Source: Paludibacter sp. UBA5753
GTDB lineage: Bacteria; Bacteroidota; Bacteroidia; Bacteroidales; Paludibacteraceae
Length of the DNA: 31,201 bases
Direction of reading: 5' to 3'
Assembly (NCBI GenBank): GCA_002427615.1
Contig: DIFH01000125.1
Span: 30,737 to 61,937, forward strand
Part shown: positions 16,830 through 23,578 of the stretch, piece after piece
How the letters are laid out: each line of letters begins with the position of its first letter
Position numbering within the stretch: position 1 is the stretch's first letter
The notes under the pieces: model-generated
What the model saw: the letters and a program-made list of their open reading frames with translations, nothing else
What the model was told of the DNA's origin: nothing
Databases searched by the model: none
Position numbers and translations under genes: made by a program

Positions 16830-16967
16830 ATGTTCAAAACAAATCAGTACTTCGAAGGAAAACTGGTTTCTATTGGATTGGAATCCGTAGAAGGAAATTT
16901 AACAATTGGGGTGATGTCCGCTGTCAAAATAAAACAGACTAAAAACAATAAAACAGGGATTTCTTAA
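16830..16967 (+). pseudogene. ppnP: Truncated pyrimidine/purine nucleoside phosphorylase (PpnP/YaiE) remnant
   Basis: The 45-codon frame begins MFKTNQYFEGKLVSIGLESV and continues GNLTIGVM. This follows the N terminus of PpnP (N-x-YF-x-GK, SIG, then T/S-x-GVM), a small cupin enzyme of about 94 residues that splits nucleosides with phosphate. After GVM the match ends: the remaining residues (SAVKIKQTKNNKTGIS) do not resemble the family's G-E-Y-x-F continuation, and a stop follows. I could not pick up the missing cupin half in the other two frames before the next gene. It is therefore most likely a 3'-truncated gene. The frame stays open upstream to an ATG at 16779, but family starts favour 16830. 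The promoter looks functional. Confidence 0.68.
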
Positions 16968-17028
16968 AATTCATTGATGTCAACTGTGTGTTTTATATTC
17001 CTGATAGGGTTGATATTGTAAATTTTGT

Positions 17029-17036
17029 TACTTTTG
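17029..17036 (+). promoter_or_regulatory. -7 box of the DUF554 gene
   Basis: TACTTTTG matches TAnnTTTG exactly, 47 bp before the ATG at 17084. The upstream TTG (17010-17012) is only 16 bp away, a short spacing. Its position inside the longer possible reading frame supports the downstream start. Confidence 0.45.
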
Positions 17037-17083
17037 CACTTTCCGTTTTCAAATTTATTCATTTTCAAACTTTAATTCAAATT

Positions 17084-17758
17084 ATGGTCGGAACGCTTGT
17101 CAATACAGCTGCGGTAATAATGGGAGGAACAATCGGCTTACTCTTGAAAAAGAATATGTCTGAACGGGTTACAACCATTTATTTTCAGGCAGTTGGGTTA
17201 TTTACGCTGGCTATCGGCATAACCATGGTGGTAAAAATGGATCACATATTGATTGTGGTGGGGAGCCTGGCTATTGGTTCGTTGCTTGGCGAATGGATGA
17301 ATATTGAAGCGGGAGCGGAGCGATTAAGCGAATACCTGAAAAAACGTTTCCGCATAGGTAATAAAAAATTTTCCGAAGGATTGGTAACGGCTTTTCTTTT
17401 ATTTTGTATCGGTTCGATGACTATTTTGGGAACTATACAAGAAGGCACGGGTGGTTCGTCTGATTTACTGTTTACCAAATCGTTGATGGATTTTTTCTCG
17501 GCCATGTTGCTGGCTTCGGCATTTGGTTTCGGTGTCATTGTATCGGCTATTCCCTTGCTTATTTTTCAGGGAGCCCTGACGCTGTTGGCTATGTATGCCG
17601 GTTCATTCTTCACTGATGAAATTATTCAGGGGCTTACGAGTGTGGGAGGAATTATGTTGATGGGTTTAGGGATTAATATCCTCGAGATAAAGAAACTACG
17701 GATCATGAATATGCTTCCGGCATTGGTAATTGTAGCCTTGTTGATCTGGTGGTTTTAA
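17084..17758 (+). CDS. DUF554 family membrane protein
   Basis: DUF554 proteins are small integral membrane proteins, often described as putative transporters, with no settled substrate. The chosen start gives MVGTLVNTAAVIMGGTIGLLLKK, the usual family N terminus, and a 224-residue product. The reading frame is open back to 16988, but the extra 32 residues are unlike the family and contain the -7 box. About six hydrophobic segments are visible, including TIYFQAVGLFTLAIGITMVV, LVTAFLLFCIGSMTILGTIQ and MLLASAFGFGVIVSAIPLLIF. The conserved IGSLLGEWMNIE and GSMTILGTIQEG stretches are characteristic. It stands alone between the ppnP remnant and hisA. Confidence 0.88.
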   Translation: MVGTLVNTAAVIMGGTIGLLLKKNMSERVTTIYFQAVGLFTLAIGITMVVKMDHILIVVGSLAIGSLLGEWMNIEAGAERLSEYLKKRFRIGNKKFSEGLVTAFLLFCIGSMTILGTIQEGTGGSSDLLFTKSLMDFFSAMLLASAFGFGVIVSAIPLLIFQGALTLLAMYAGSFFTDEIIQGLTSVGGIMLMGLGINILEIKKLRIMNMLPALVIVALLIWWF

Positions 17759-17788
17759 AATTGGGTAAAATATGAAGTATTTTTTTTG

Positions 17789-17796
17789 TACTTTTG
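17789..17796 (+). promoter_or_regulatory. -7 box upstream of hisA
   Basis: TACTTTTG matches TAnnTTTG exactly, 58 bp before the GTG start. The nearest TTG (17761-17763) is 25 bp away, longer than usual. Confidence 0.4.
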
Positions 17797-17854
17797 TTTT
17801 TTAATAAAAACACCAAGAATTTATTTGCTTGTTAGTTAGCACAAACTTATTAAA

Positions 17855-18580
17855 GTGATAGAAATTATTCCGGCCATCGATCTAATTGATGGAAAATGTG
17901 TTCGCCTGTCGCAGGGCGATTATGCCCAAAAAAAGGTATATAACGAAAACCCGCTCGAAGTGGCGAAAATGTTCAGTGATGCAGGTATTCGCCGGTTGCA
18001 TTTGGTCGATTTGGATGGAGCAAAAGCGCATCATATTGTCAATCATAAGGCGCTCGAACAAATTGCTGCCCAAACAGATTTGATTATCGATTTTGGGGGC
18101 GGTCTGAAAAGTGATGATGATTTGCGGATAGCCTTTGAATCGGGCGCCAAAATGATAACGGGCGGGAGTATTGCTGTGCGCCAGCCCGAAGTGTTTGCAA
18201 GTTGGATAAATAAATTTGGCGGCGATAAAATTATTTTGGGCGCCGATGTGAAAGATGAAAAGATAGCAGTCGGCGGATGGATTGAAACGACAGAACTTGA
18301 TTTAATTCCTTTTGTTCAAAAATATATAAAAATGGGGATTTCCAAAGTAATTTGTACCGATATCAGTAAAGATGGCATGTTACAGGGTACAGCGTTGGAT
18401 TTATACAAGAAAATGCTTGTCAATGAGCCTGATATGTATCTGATTGCAAGTGGTGGAGTGAGTTCAGTTGAAGATATTGAGCAACTTGAAGAAGCCCGGG
18501 TACCGGCTGTTATTATAGGAAAAGCTATTTATGAAGGAAAAATAAGATTGCCGGACTTAAGGCGATTCATATACCTGTAA
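17855..18580 (+). CDS. hisA: Phosphoribosylformimino-AICAR ribotide isomerase (HisA)
   Basis: HisA catalyses the Amadori rearrangement of ProFAR to PRFAR in histidine biosynthesis. This is a (beta/alpha)8 barrel of 241 residues. The two catalytic aspartates are visible: D9 in IIPAIDLIDGKCVRL and D131 in ILGADVKDE. The phosphate-binding loops are DFGGGLKSDDD with MITGGSIAV, and TDISKDGMLQGT with ASGGVSSVEDIEQL. The start is GTG, read as Met; no better ATG lies nearby. Unusually for Bacteroidota, none of the other his genes adjoins it, with DUF554 upstream and DUF5606 downstream, so it is transcribed apart from any his operon. Confidence 0.95.
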   Translation: MIEIIPAIDLIDGKCVRLSQGDYAQKKVYNENPLEVAKMFSDAGIRRLHLVDLDGAKAHHIVNHKALEQIAAQTDLIIDFGGGLKSDDDLRIAFESGAKMITGGSIAVRQPEVFASWINKFGGDKIILGADVKDEKIAVGGWIETTELDLIPFVQKYIKMGISKVICTDISKDGMLQGTALDLYKKMLVNEPDMYLIASGGVSSVEDIEQLEEARVPAVIIGKAIYEGKIRLPDLRRFIYL

Positions 18581-18680
18581 TTCAATTATTTAAATTAAAT
18601 CTACCTGCTTTAAGAGTATAAGTTTGTCAAAATTTTAATTTGCTTTCGCCATAATTTATTTATCTTATGGAAATGAATAA

Positions 18681-18709
18681 TTGGTTAAATAGAAAATATA
18701 TTAATTTTG
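18681..18709 (+). promoter_or_regulatory. Promoter of the DUF5606-NIF3-zinc ribbon cluster
   Basis: TTG (18681-18683), an 18-bp spacer and TAATTTTG (18702-18709) approximate the Bacteroidota promoter, giving a leader of about 90 nt before 18807. Confidence 0.5.
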
Positions 18710-18806
18710 CAAGTTCAAAAAAATCAATATTGGGTTCGGGAATTCAATTTATACCCTCAGAATTAAACACTTTTTGTTCACAATGAATATATAATAAATA
18801 TAGATT

Positions 18807-19220
18807 ATGTTAAAAGAAATTCTATCAGTAACCGGAAAACCCGGACTTTTTAAGCTTGTTTCACAGGGAAAGAACATGTTAATTGTTGAATCGTTGATTG
18901 ATGGCAAACGAATACCTGCATACACCAAAGATAAAGTAGTTTCTTTGGGAGATATAGCTATTTTCACCGAGACCGAAGAAGTCCCTTTAGGAAAAGTGTT
19001 GGAAAAAATCAAGGTCAAAGAGAATGGAGCGATTTGTCCGGTTGATGCCAAATCAGATAATAATCTTTTACGGGAATATATGGCCGAAATTTTACCTGAA
19101 TACGATCGGGAACGGGTTTATCCAAGTGATATACGTAAATTAATCACTTGGTATAATTTATTGATAAATAGTAATATAACTGAATTTATTGAAGCAGAGA
19201 AAGCTGAAGAAACAAAATAA
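18807..19220 (+). CDS. DUF5606 domain-containing protein
   Basis: This 137-residue protein fits the Bacteroidota family DUF5606; no biochemical role is known to me. The N terminus is characteristic: MLKEILSVTGKPGLFKLVSQ, then MLIVESLIDGKRIPAY and VVSLGDIAIFTETEEVPL. A helical C-terminal half follows (LLREYMAEILPEYDRERVYPSDIRKLITWYNLL). There is no signal peptide. The opening strands look like a small beta-barrel, SH3/OB-like, but that is impression only. It is followed after 92 bp by the NIF3-like gene and then the zinc-ribbon gene, with no terminator between them. Confidence 0.85.
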   Translation: MLKEILSVTGKPGLFKLVSQGKNMLIVESLIDGKRIPAYTKDKVVSLGDIAIFTETEEVPLGKVLEKIKVKENGAICPVDAKSDNNLLREYMAEILPEYDRERVYPSDIRKLITWYNLLINSNITEFIEAEKAEETK

Positions 19221-19312
19221 AATCAATACTTGTTTTTGAATAGATAAACAGTTGTAAAGTCAGCTTTAGCGCCTATGCTAAGGGTAAAAACACAATAGAA
19301 ACTTGCATTTAT

Positions 19313-20407
19313 ATGAACGTTAAATTCATAACAGATCTTATCGAAGCCGAAGCTCCGCTTGCCTTGCAAGAAAGCTACGACAATGCCGGCCTTTTGGTTG
19401 GCAGTAAGGAAATGGAAGTTACAGCGGTATTAATATCGATAGATGTAACCGAAGACGTGATAAATGAAGCCATCCGTAAAAACTGTAATCTGATTGTTTC
19501 GCATCACCCGCTTATTTTCACCGGACTCAAACGACTTACAGGACAAAATGAAGTACAACGCTGTGTAATAAAAGCCATTAAAAACGATATAGCTATTTAT
19601 GCCGCGCATACCAATCTGGATAACGTGTTAGGTGGAGTAAGTGGAAAAATGGCAGATAAAATCGGACTTAACAACAGGCAGGTATTGATAGCTAAGCCAG
19701 ACATGCTGCTTAAGTTGGTCACATTTGTACCCAAGCTTCATGCTTACGGCGTGAGGGAGGCGCTTTTTGAAGCAGGCGCCGGACATATAGGTAATTATGA
19801 TGCCTGCAGTTTCAATGTTGAAGGTATTGGTACCTTTCGGGGCAACGAAGATGCTCATCCATTCGTCGGTCAACCGGGAGTGTTGCATTCGGAGAGTGAA
19901 GTGCGGTTAGAAGTGATTCTGCCTGTTTATCTAAAACACAAGGTGGTGGAAGCCTTGATTCAATCTCACCCTTATGAAGAACCTGCTTATGATCTGTTTC
20001 CGTTACAGAATGTATGGAATCAGTTTGGAGCAGGCATTTTAGGTGAATTACCCGAGGCGGTAGATGAATTTGAATTTCTGGGAAAATTAAAATCTATATT
20101 CAATATTGCTGTTATCAGGCACACCGGGTTGCTCAATAAAAAAATCAGAAAAGTTGCATTGTGTGGCGGTTCAGGAAGTTCGCTCATTTCGGCTGCTATC
20201 GGAGCCGGTGCCGATGTCTATATTTCAGGAGATTTTAAATATCATGAATTTTTTGAAGCAGAGAACCACATTTTAATCGCTGATATTGGACATTTTGAAA
20301 GTGAACAATTCACAAAAGACATTTTTTATGAGATAATTACAAAAAAAATGCCTACATTTGCAGTCCAAATTTCAGATATTAATACAAATCCCATAAATTA
20401 TTTGTAA
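19313..20407 (+). CDS. NIF3/DUF34-family dinuclear metal-centre protein
   Basis: NIF3/DUF34 proteins form toroidal hexamers with a two-metal site. The old name GTP cyclohydrolase 1 type 2 is doubtful, and the cellular role is unsettled. The metal ligands expected for the family are visible: H64 and H65 in VSHHPLIF, D103 in AAHTNLDN, and H327 and E331 in ADIGHFESEQF. The middle (about 125-235) is the PII-like insertion domain found in the longer members, which explains the 364-residue length. The stop is 5 bp before the start of the zinc-ribbon protein, so the two are tightly coupled. DUF5606 precedes it in the same unit. Confidence 0.92.
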   Translation: MNVKFITDLIEAEAPLALQESYDNAGLLVGSKEMEVTAVLISIDVTEDVINEAIRKNCNLIVSHHPLIFTGLKRLTGQNEVQRCVIKAIKNDIAIYAAHTNLDNVLGGVSGKMADKIGLNNRQVLIAKPDMLLKLVTFVPKLHAYGVREALFEAGAGHIGNYDACSFNVEGIGTFRGNEDAHPFVGQPGVLHSESEVRLEVILPVYLKHKVVEALIQSHPYEEPAYDLFPLQNVWNQFGAGILGELPEAVDEFEFLGKLKSIFNIAVIRHTGLLNKKIRKVALCGGSGSSLISAAIGAGADVYISGDFKYHEFFEAENHILIADIGHFESEQFTKDIFYEIITKKMPTFAVQISDINTNPINYL

Positions 20408-20412
20408 TCAAT

Positions 20413-21183
20413 ATGGCTACAGAACCAAAAGCAGAAAAAGAAATCACCATCGAAGAGAAATTATTTGCCTTGTACGATCTTCAAAAGGTGGTTTCGCAGA
20501 TTGATGAAATCAAAATATTGCGCGGCGAATTACCCCTCGAAGTGCAGGACCTGGAAGACGAAATTATCGGTTTGAATACCCGTCTCGAACATTTTGAAAC
20601 GGAGATAGCTGATATTCAAGCTACAATAACAAGTAAAAAAATTGAAATAGAAGAAGCTCGTACAAAAATTGATCGTTACAAAGAGCAACAAGAGAATGTG
20701 CGTAATAATCGTGAATACGATAATCTTTCCAAAGAAATCGAGTTTCAAACGCTGGAAATCGAATTGTGTGAAAAAAGAATTCGGGAATATACTGCAGCCA
20801 AAGAAAATAAGTTGGCTGAACAAAAAGTTACAATAGATCAATTGGCAGAACGCAAACTTGACTTGGAACAGAAGAAGGGGGAGTTGAACGAAATCGTTGC
20901 AGAAACAAAACAAGAAGAAGAAAGACTTCGCGAGCATGCCAAACAAATTGAATCGTTGATTGAGCCACGTTTACTGACTGCCTTTAAGCGTATCCGTAAA
21001 AATGCCCGTAATGGTTTAGCTGTTGTATATGTACAACGCGATGCCTGTGGGGGATGCTTCAATAAAATTCCTGCTCAACGTCAGTTAGATATTCGCCTTC
21101 GTAAGAAAATTATTGTTTGCGAATATTGTGGTCGTATTTTGGTCGATCAGGAATTGGCAGGAGTGTCTTCGGCAGCAGAATAA
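20413..21183 (+). CDS. Coiled-coil C4-type zinc ribbon protein (CdsZ-like)
   Basis: Residues about 40-185 form a long charged coiled coil (LEDEIIGLNTRLEHFETEIA through IVAETKQEEERLREHAKQIE). The C terminus is a zinc ribbon with CGGC and CEYC pairs (zf-RING_7 type). The family includes the chlamydial CdsZ and the mycobacterial and proteobacterial zinc-ribbon proteins found next to NIF3 genes. A nucleic-acid or envelope scaffolding role has been suggested for some members but is not general. The start is 5 bp after the NIF3 stop, so the two genes are coupled translationally or nearly so. A strong terminator follows 21 bp after the stop. Confidence 0.9.
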   Translation: MATEPKAEKEITIEEKLFALYDLQKVVSQIDEIKILRGELPLEVQDLEDEIIGLNTRLEHFETEIADIQATITSKKIEIEEARTKIDRYKEQQENVRNNREYDNLSKEIEFQTLEIELCEKRIREYTAAKENKLAEQKVTIDQLAERKLDLEQKKGELNEIVAETKQEEERLREHAKQIESLIEPRLLTAFKRIRKNARNGLAVVYVQRDACGGCFNKIPAQRQLDIRLRKKIIVCEYCGRILVDQELAGVSSAAE

Positions 21184-21204
21184 AAATACTAAAAAAATAC
21201 TTTA

Positions 21205-21240
21205 AAAAAGAGTTCGAATTTGATTCGGACTCTTTTTTTT
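21205..21240 (+). terminator. Terminator of the DUF5606-NIF3-zinc ribbon operon
   Basis: A 14-bp stem with one G-T pair (21205-21218 with 21224-21237), a 5-nt loop and a run of Ts to 21240 form a classic intrinsic terminator. Confidence 0.88.
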
Positions 21241-21974
21241 GGTCCGAGATTAAATTATCCACGATGGATTACACAGCGCTAATCAAATATTGAACTCTCA
21301 ACGACTTAGATATGATGTAAATATCTGATAATATGACGAATAGATTAATTATCTAATGTTGTCAATTGTTGTATTCTGTAAACTATACTGTTTTTCGTAC
21401 CTGCATAGGAGTAAATTACCATAATGTTGAATCAGAGTATCAATAAATTTATTCAAATATCTTTTGGATAATAATAGATTTTTTTAATCTGCTTTTTTCA
21501 ACAATGACTTGGATACATTGGTAATTCACATAAATACTTTTTAAAGAGGAGCGTTATATTCCATTTGTAAATACATTAAGTTTATTCACAAAAATATATC
21601 AAATAATTTAGTTGTATATTCACATATCTGTGCCAATATAATTCACATAAGTAAATAACAGTACAATTATAAAATTACCATTGGATAATATAATTATTCT
21701 AATAAAATATAGTTTTATATTACTTATAATCAACATTATAATGTGTATATATAATAATATAGTTTAATTCATTATTCACATAAGTAATAATAAGTCGTAT
21801 TATATACACAAAACGATTAAATGTACATATAAATATTTGTATTTCAATGTATTTATAGTTTAATATCTAAACTTAATGTTTATATCAGTATTTATTGTTA
21901 AAAGTCAATTTATAATAACTATTTAACAAGCATTTAATTCTATAATTACTATCTAATGTTGCATAAATTGCGTC

Positions 21975-22018
21975 TTTACAAATGTAAATTTACAAATAGA
22001 TAATATTACAAATGTAAT
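21975..22018. promoter_or_regulatory. Twin palindromic operators upstream of the XRE regulator
   Basis: TTACAAATGTAA occurs at 21976-21987 and 22006-22017, exactly 30 bp apart, close to three helical turns. Each extends its symmetry by one base pair (TTTACA..TGTAAA and ATTACA..TGTAAT). A further half-site TTACAAAT lies between them at 21990. The downstream palindrome ends 4 bp before the -33 box of the XRE promoter. This is the layout of a cooperative operator, probably autoregulatory. Confidence 0.6.
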
Positions 22019-22021
22019 TAG

Positions 22022-22053
22022 TTTGCATAAGTGAAACAATTCACATATATTTG
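22022..22053 (+). promoter_or_regulatory. Consensus promoter of the XRE regulator
   Basis: TTTG (22022-22025), a 20-bp spacer and TATATTTG (22046-22053) match the Bacteroidota consensus exactly. A WATTCACAWAW copy (22038-22048) runs into the -7 box. Confidence 0.75.
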
Positions 22054-22096
22054 TATCGTGATTGAAATAGATAAATTCACAAATATATATGGCATT

Positions 22097-22582
22097 ATGG
22101 AAGAGAAAGACAAAATTGAAAAGATCATGCAGGCCGAAAATTTGAATTCGGCTCAATTTGCTACCGAGATTGGCATACAAGGCTCCACTCTATCTCATAT
22201 ATTAAATGGTCGTAATAAACCAAGCCTTGATGTATTGAAAAAAATCATGAATCGTTTCCGTACCATTAACCCAGAGTGGCTTATTTTGGATATTGGTACG
22301 ATGTATCGACAGGAAAAGCATTCTCAGACGCCTACATTATTCGATTCTTTGGATGAAAATATCAAAAAATCAGAAGAATACACTCCAAAAAGCGTATTAA
22401 AAACCAATTCGTCTAATGAGAGCATTCAGAAAAAAAATGAAATTTCTGTTGAACGACCGACTTCAAACACTATGCAATCGCCTGTAGTGGAAATTCAAAA
22501 AATTGAACTGCCCGGTAAAACTGTAAAAAAGATTATTGTTTATTATACTGATAATACTTTCCAGGAATTTCAGCCGAACTAA
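22097..22582 (+). CDS. XRE-family helix-turn-helix transcriptional regulator
   Basis: This is a 161-residue DNA-binding protein. Residues about 1-65 form a Cro/CI-type helix-turn-helix: KIEKIMQAENLNSAQFATEIGIQGSTLSHILNGRNKPSLDVLKKIMNRF, with SAQFATEIGIQGSTLSHILN as the recognition unit and INPEWLILDIG closing the domain. A polar, Ser/Asn/Lys-rich linker follows (about 70-135). The short C-terminal strand pair IIVYYTDNTFQEFQPN is seen in many Bacteroidota regulators of this type. I start at 22097 (MEEKDKIEK), since the frame upstream to 22031 runs through the promoter. The linker and tail suggest dimerisation but no ligand. No phage genes are nearby, so a prophage origin is not supported. Confidence 0.88.
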   Translation: MEEKDKIEKIMQAENLNSAQFATEIGIQGSTLSHILNGRNKPSLDVLKKIMNRFRTINPEWLILDIGTMYRQEKHSQTPTLFDSLDENIKKSEEYTPKSVLKTNSSNESIQKKNEISVERPTSNTMQSPVVEIQKIELPGKTVKKIIVYYTDNTFQEFQPN

Positions 22583-22704
22583 ACAGTTAATTTAAAAATT
22601 CGAGAGAATTCGTTTGTAAAATTCTACCTGAACTCTATTCTTAGCAACCGGAAGTAATGAATGAGTAAAGAATCAGATCATTCTTCAGGCTTTAGATGTT
22701 CTTT

Positions 22705-22735
22705 TTTGCCATATCGGGATATTTGTGTAATTTTG
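22705..22735 (+). promoter_or_regulatory. Promoter of pyrKD
   Basis: TTTG (22705-22708), a 19-bp spacer and TAATTTTG (22728-22735) match the Bacteroidota consensus, giving a leader of about 65 nt before pyrK. Confidence 0.7.
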
Positions 22736-22807
22736 CACAATAAAAACAGCTCAAACAATTGTCGGTTTCTTATTTTTAAGTTACTGATAAACAAATAAAT
22801 AATCCTG

Positions 22808-23578
22808 ATGAAGAAATTCATGCTCGATTTGGTTGTAAAAAATAATAAATCATTAAACAACCAATGCTCCTTACTTATTCTGACATCGACCGAAAAACTA
22901 CCAACTATGTTGCCCGGTCAATTTGTCGAAGTGCGGGTTGATAATTCTCCAAACACGTTTTTAAGGCGTCCGATTTCAATCAATTATGTTGATTATGAGG
23001 CGAATGAACTTTGGTTACTGATTCAGATAGTAGGTGATGGAACCCGAAAAATGTGTGAACTAAGAGCCGGAGAATTAGTTAATCTATTGTTTCCACTCGG
23101 AAATAGTTTTACTTTACCCGAAAAAAAGGATTCAAGAATACTTTTGGTAGGTGGCGGAGTGGGAGTTGCACCTCTGCTTTTCTGGGGTTCGTACCTGAAA
23201 AACAAAGGATATGCCTGTAATTTTCTGCTTGGAGGCCGTTCGAAAGACAATCTATTGCAATTGTGTGAATTTGAACGTTTCGGAAATGTTTACACAACTA
23301 CCGAAGATGGTTCATACGGAGAACGTGGGTTGGTAACTCAGCATTCTATTTTTAGAGAACTGAATTTTGATACAATTTATTCTTGTGGACCTACACCCAT
23401 GATGAAGGCTGTAGCGTCGTATGCGGCTCAAATAAACGCTTTTTGCGAAGTTTCTTTAGAGAATACCATGGCCTGTGGCTTTGGCGCTTGTTTATGTTGT
23501 GTAACCGATACAACCGAAGGACATGTATGCGTGTGTACCGAAGGACCTGTGTTTAATATTACAAAGTTGAAATGGTAG
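22808..23578 (+). CDS. pyrK: Dihydroorotate dehydrogenase B, electron transfer subunit
   Basis: PyrK carries FAD and a [2Fe-2S] cluster and lets PyrD type 1B use NAD+ as electron acceptor in pyrimidine synthesis. The FAD-binding motif is FLRRPISINYVD and the NAD-binding glycine motif is LLVGGGVGVAPLLFWG. The cluster ligands are C223, C228, C231 and one of C241/C243 (ACGFGACLCC, then HVCVCTEGPVF). At 256 aa it has the family length. A start four codons later (MLDLVVKNN) is also possible. Its stop codon overlaps the start of pyrD, so the two are translated together. Confidence 0.95.
   Translation: MKKFMLDLVVKNNKSLNNQCSLLILTSTEKLPTMLPGQFVEVRVDNSPNTFLRRPISINYVDYEANELWLLIQIVGDGTRKMCELRAGELVNLLFPLGNSFTLPEKKDSRILLVGGGVGVAPLLFWGSYLKNKGYACNFLLGGRSKDNLLQLCEFERFGNVYTTTEDGSYGERGLVTQHSIFRELNFDTIYSCGPTPMMKAVASYAAQINAFCEVSLENTMACGFGACLCCVTDTTEGHVCVCTEGPVFNITKLKW

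Larger units (their letters stand above)
21241..22096. other. Gene-free AT-rich island with seven WATTCACAWAW repeats (DnaA-box-like)
   Basis: No reading frame of note exists in this stretch of about 850 bp, the longest non-coding run in the window and visibly its most AT-rich. Seven copies of WATTCACAWAW, all on the plus strand, start at 21523, 21583, 21617, 21640, 21773, 22038 and 22074. The copies at 21582 and 21772 read TTATTCACA, an exact match to the DnaA-box form TTATNCACA. Single-mismatch boxes lie at 21255 (TTATCCACG) and near 21802 (ATATACACA). The copies at 21640 and 21773 share ATTCACATAAGTAA. The last two copies overlap or follow the promoter of the XRE gene. It could be a replication origin, a regulator-binding array, or AT-rich decay. 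I cannot decide by eye. Confidence 0.5.

Noticed and set aside
16968..17083. Frameshifted remainder of ppnP
   Set aside because: The other two frames here show no G-E-Y-x-F or cupin continuation, so a simple frameshift does not explain the truncation.
20530..20946. 138-residue minus-strand frame opposite the coiled-coil gene
   Set aside because: It is the Phe/Leu-rich complement of a Glu/Lys-rich coiled coil, a common artefact.
21241..22096. CRISPR array
   Set aside because: The 11-bp motifs are irregularly spaced (23 to 265 bp) and too short, and no cas genes are nearby.
22097..22582. Prophage or phage repressor region
   Set aside because: The XRE protein has the common chromosomal Bacteroidota form, and no integrase, structural phage gene or tRNA attachment site is present.
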